Source: an uncultured Eubacterium sp.
GTDB lineage: Bacteria; Bacillota; Clostridia; Oscillospirales; Acutalibacteraceae
Length of the DNA stretch: 64,000 bases
Reading direction: 5' to 3'
NCBI GenBank assembly: GCA_900539325.1
Contig: UQCC01000009.1
Coordinates: 1-64,000 of the forward strand
The translations under genes were made by a program, and so were the position numbers. How positions within the stretch are numbered: position 1 is the first letter of the stretch; each line of letters starts with the position of its first letter. Positions 63,064 through 64,000 of the stretch are shown here, piece after piece. The notes beneath the pieces are model-generated. The model saw only the letters and a program-made list of their open reading frames with translations, ran no database searches and was not told the origin of the DNA.

Positions 63064-63711
63064 TTATTGAATGTCTTCAGCCTTTGAGTGTGCAAGTGAC
63101 AATTCTGTTTGAAGTCTGAAAATCAAATCCTCACACTTATCAATTGCTTCCTCATATATTCTTGAAACTTGAATGAAACGCTCGTCGGTAACATTGGTAT
63201 AATTACCCTCTGCGCTTGTTCTCAAGTTATTGATTTCCGAACGATTTTTATCTATTTTCTTTGTAAGGTGAGCCACATCACGCTTCAAGCCCTCATTTTC
63301 CTTTGAGAGTTTGCGATTTTCTTCACCCATAAGTCTGTGTTTGCTTACAAGAGAGTCATATTTTTCCTGCAATTCTTTAAGCTGTGAATCGTCAACAACC
63401 TTAACCTCACGAGGAGCCTCATTGATTTTTTTCATCAATCTTTCTTTTTCTTCAACGGCATACTCGTTCTTTGTCTTTAGGCTTTCAACCTGCTCTTTAA
63501 GTTCCTTAACCTCGTATTCGAGCATGGAATTTTCATTTCTCAAATCCTTTACCTGACTGTCGAAAACTTCAGACGCATTTTTTTGAATATTTATAAGATT
63601 TGCAACATATTCATCAACCTGCGCCGTGTCATAGCCTCTTAAAGATTTGTCAAATTCCACCTTGTTGTTGCCCAAAATTTGGTTTCTGTCTACGATTTCT
63701 TTATTGCTCAT
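63064..63711 (-). CDS. DivIVA-domain coiled-coil protein
   Basis: 215 residues. The N-terminal FDKSLRGYDTAQVDEYVANL is the DivIVA/GpsB membrane-curvature motif, followed by a long coiled coil (about 45-150) with heptad-like Leu/Lys/Glu and a C-terminal helical tail. Relatives mark poles and septa and recruit partners. It lies 33-42 bp upstream of the giant gene (depending on its start) on the same strand, so it may help position that protein. GGAG with an 8-nt spacing precedes the ATG. Confidence 0.85.
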   Translation of the reverse strand: MSNKEIVDRNQILGNNKVEFDKSLRGYDTAQVDEYVANLINIQKNASEVFDSQVKDLRNENSMLEYEVKELKEQVESLKTKNEYAVEEKERLMKKINEAPREVKVVDDSQLKELQEKYDSLVSKHRLMGEENRKLSKENEGLKRDVAHLTKKIDKNRSEINNLRTSAEGNYTNVTDERFIQVSRIYEEAIDKCEDLIFRLQTELSLAHSKAEDIQ

Positions 63712-63738
63712 TATTAACTCTCCAAAAAGTTTATTTTA

Positions 63739-64000
63739 TTATTTAAAAGCCAAAACATCCCCGACGGTTATGCCGAGTTTTTCAGCTGTTCCCGCATTTA
63801 ATTCAAGAATTTTTTTGCAATTTTTAACTCTTTTTCTCACCTTATGCGGAGGAACGGCAGGGTCGATAAACAAAACCCTGTTGTCATTGTCAAGTGCAAC
63901 GGTATCTATGGCAAAACGCATACCAAAAGTATGAATTTCATCACACGGAGTAAGCAGAAGTCCGTGATTTTCAGCCATACTTTTGCGATACATAAGCCCC
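63739..64000 (-). CDS. DUF192-family protein (cut by the window edge)
   Basis: C-terminal 87 residues of a DUF192 protein. The visible GLMYRKSMAENHGLLL is an internal family motif, so the true start lies beyond the window. The later segment HTFGMRFAIDTVALDNDNRVL is also typical. DUF192 proteins are small, often exported, and of unknown function. It ends 27 bp before the DivIVA-like gene, so it is probably the first visible gene of the operon with the giant protein. Confidence 0.85.
   Translation of the reverse strand, partial: GLMYRKSMAENHGLLLTPCDEIHTFGMRFAIDTVALDNDNRVLFIDPAVPPHKVRKRVKNCKKILELNAGTAEKLGITVGDVLAFK

Overview
The window looks like chromosomal DNA of a low-GC Gram-positive gut anaerobe of the Clostridia, most likely near Ruminococcaceae/Oscillospiraceae. 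This is inferred from gene content: an SRP RNA-dnaX-ybaB-recR block, FtsEX with secreted M23 hydrolases, a TagF-type polymer transferase, host-glycan phosphorolysis enzymes and GGGtGRT proteins. Shine-Dalgarno sites are strong, and sigma-A type promoters with 17-nt spacers are frequent. No phage, insertion sequence or CRISPR array was seen.

Positions 1-4,020 (minus strand) run SRP RNA, dnaX, ybaB, recR, smpB, tmRNA. This joins DNA replication and repair to ribosome rescue. The tmRNA 3' end and its terminator are partly duplicated at the left edge. From 4,020 to 8,330 (minus) lie a flavin reductase-like protein, a secreted FN3-like protein, a zinc-ribbon PASTA pseudokinase and a RadC-like protein. 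A GH127 beta-L-arabinofuranosidase (plus) and tRNA-Asn follow. Positions 10,580-16,240 (minus) hold one compact operon: DUF951, prfA, a Sua5-CoaE fusion, an M18 aminopeptidase, an RlmA-type methyltransferase and luxS.

Positions 16,300-33,730 (plus) carry an S1 protein, a membrane-anchored protein with FG-GAP/VCBS-like acidic motifs, a GPH-type transporter with a membrane partner, ftsE-ftsX followed by three tandem M23 hydrolases, then queH, rarA, nth, a shikimate-kinase-like gene, guaB and a degenerate GDPD-like membrane protein. Positions 33,820-38,150 (minus) encode a surface-polymer pair: a cytidylyltransferase-kinase fusion and a GT2-TagF fusion. Positions 38,330-40,130 carry a NifU-like protein and a GGGtGRT protein behind a near-consensus promoter. 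A small Cys protein and two convergent acyltransferases follow.

Positions 42,930-48,300 (minus) hold an iron alcohol dehydrogenase and a host-glycan module: a two-gene GH136 lacto-N-biosidase-like pair and a GH112 galacto-N-biose/lacto-N-biose phosphorylase. After tex, a phosphopantetheinyl transferase and an SGNH-like membrane protein, the right end is dominated by one reading frame of about 11 kb. It encodes a protein of about 3,660 residues with a TadG-like membrane N-terminus, a very long beta-solenoid-like repeat region and four copies of a six-cysteine module. It sits in an operon with a DivIVA-like gene and a DUF192 gene cut by the window edge. This giant protein is the best candidate here for an undescribed system.
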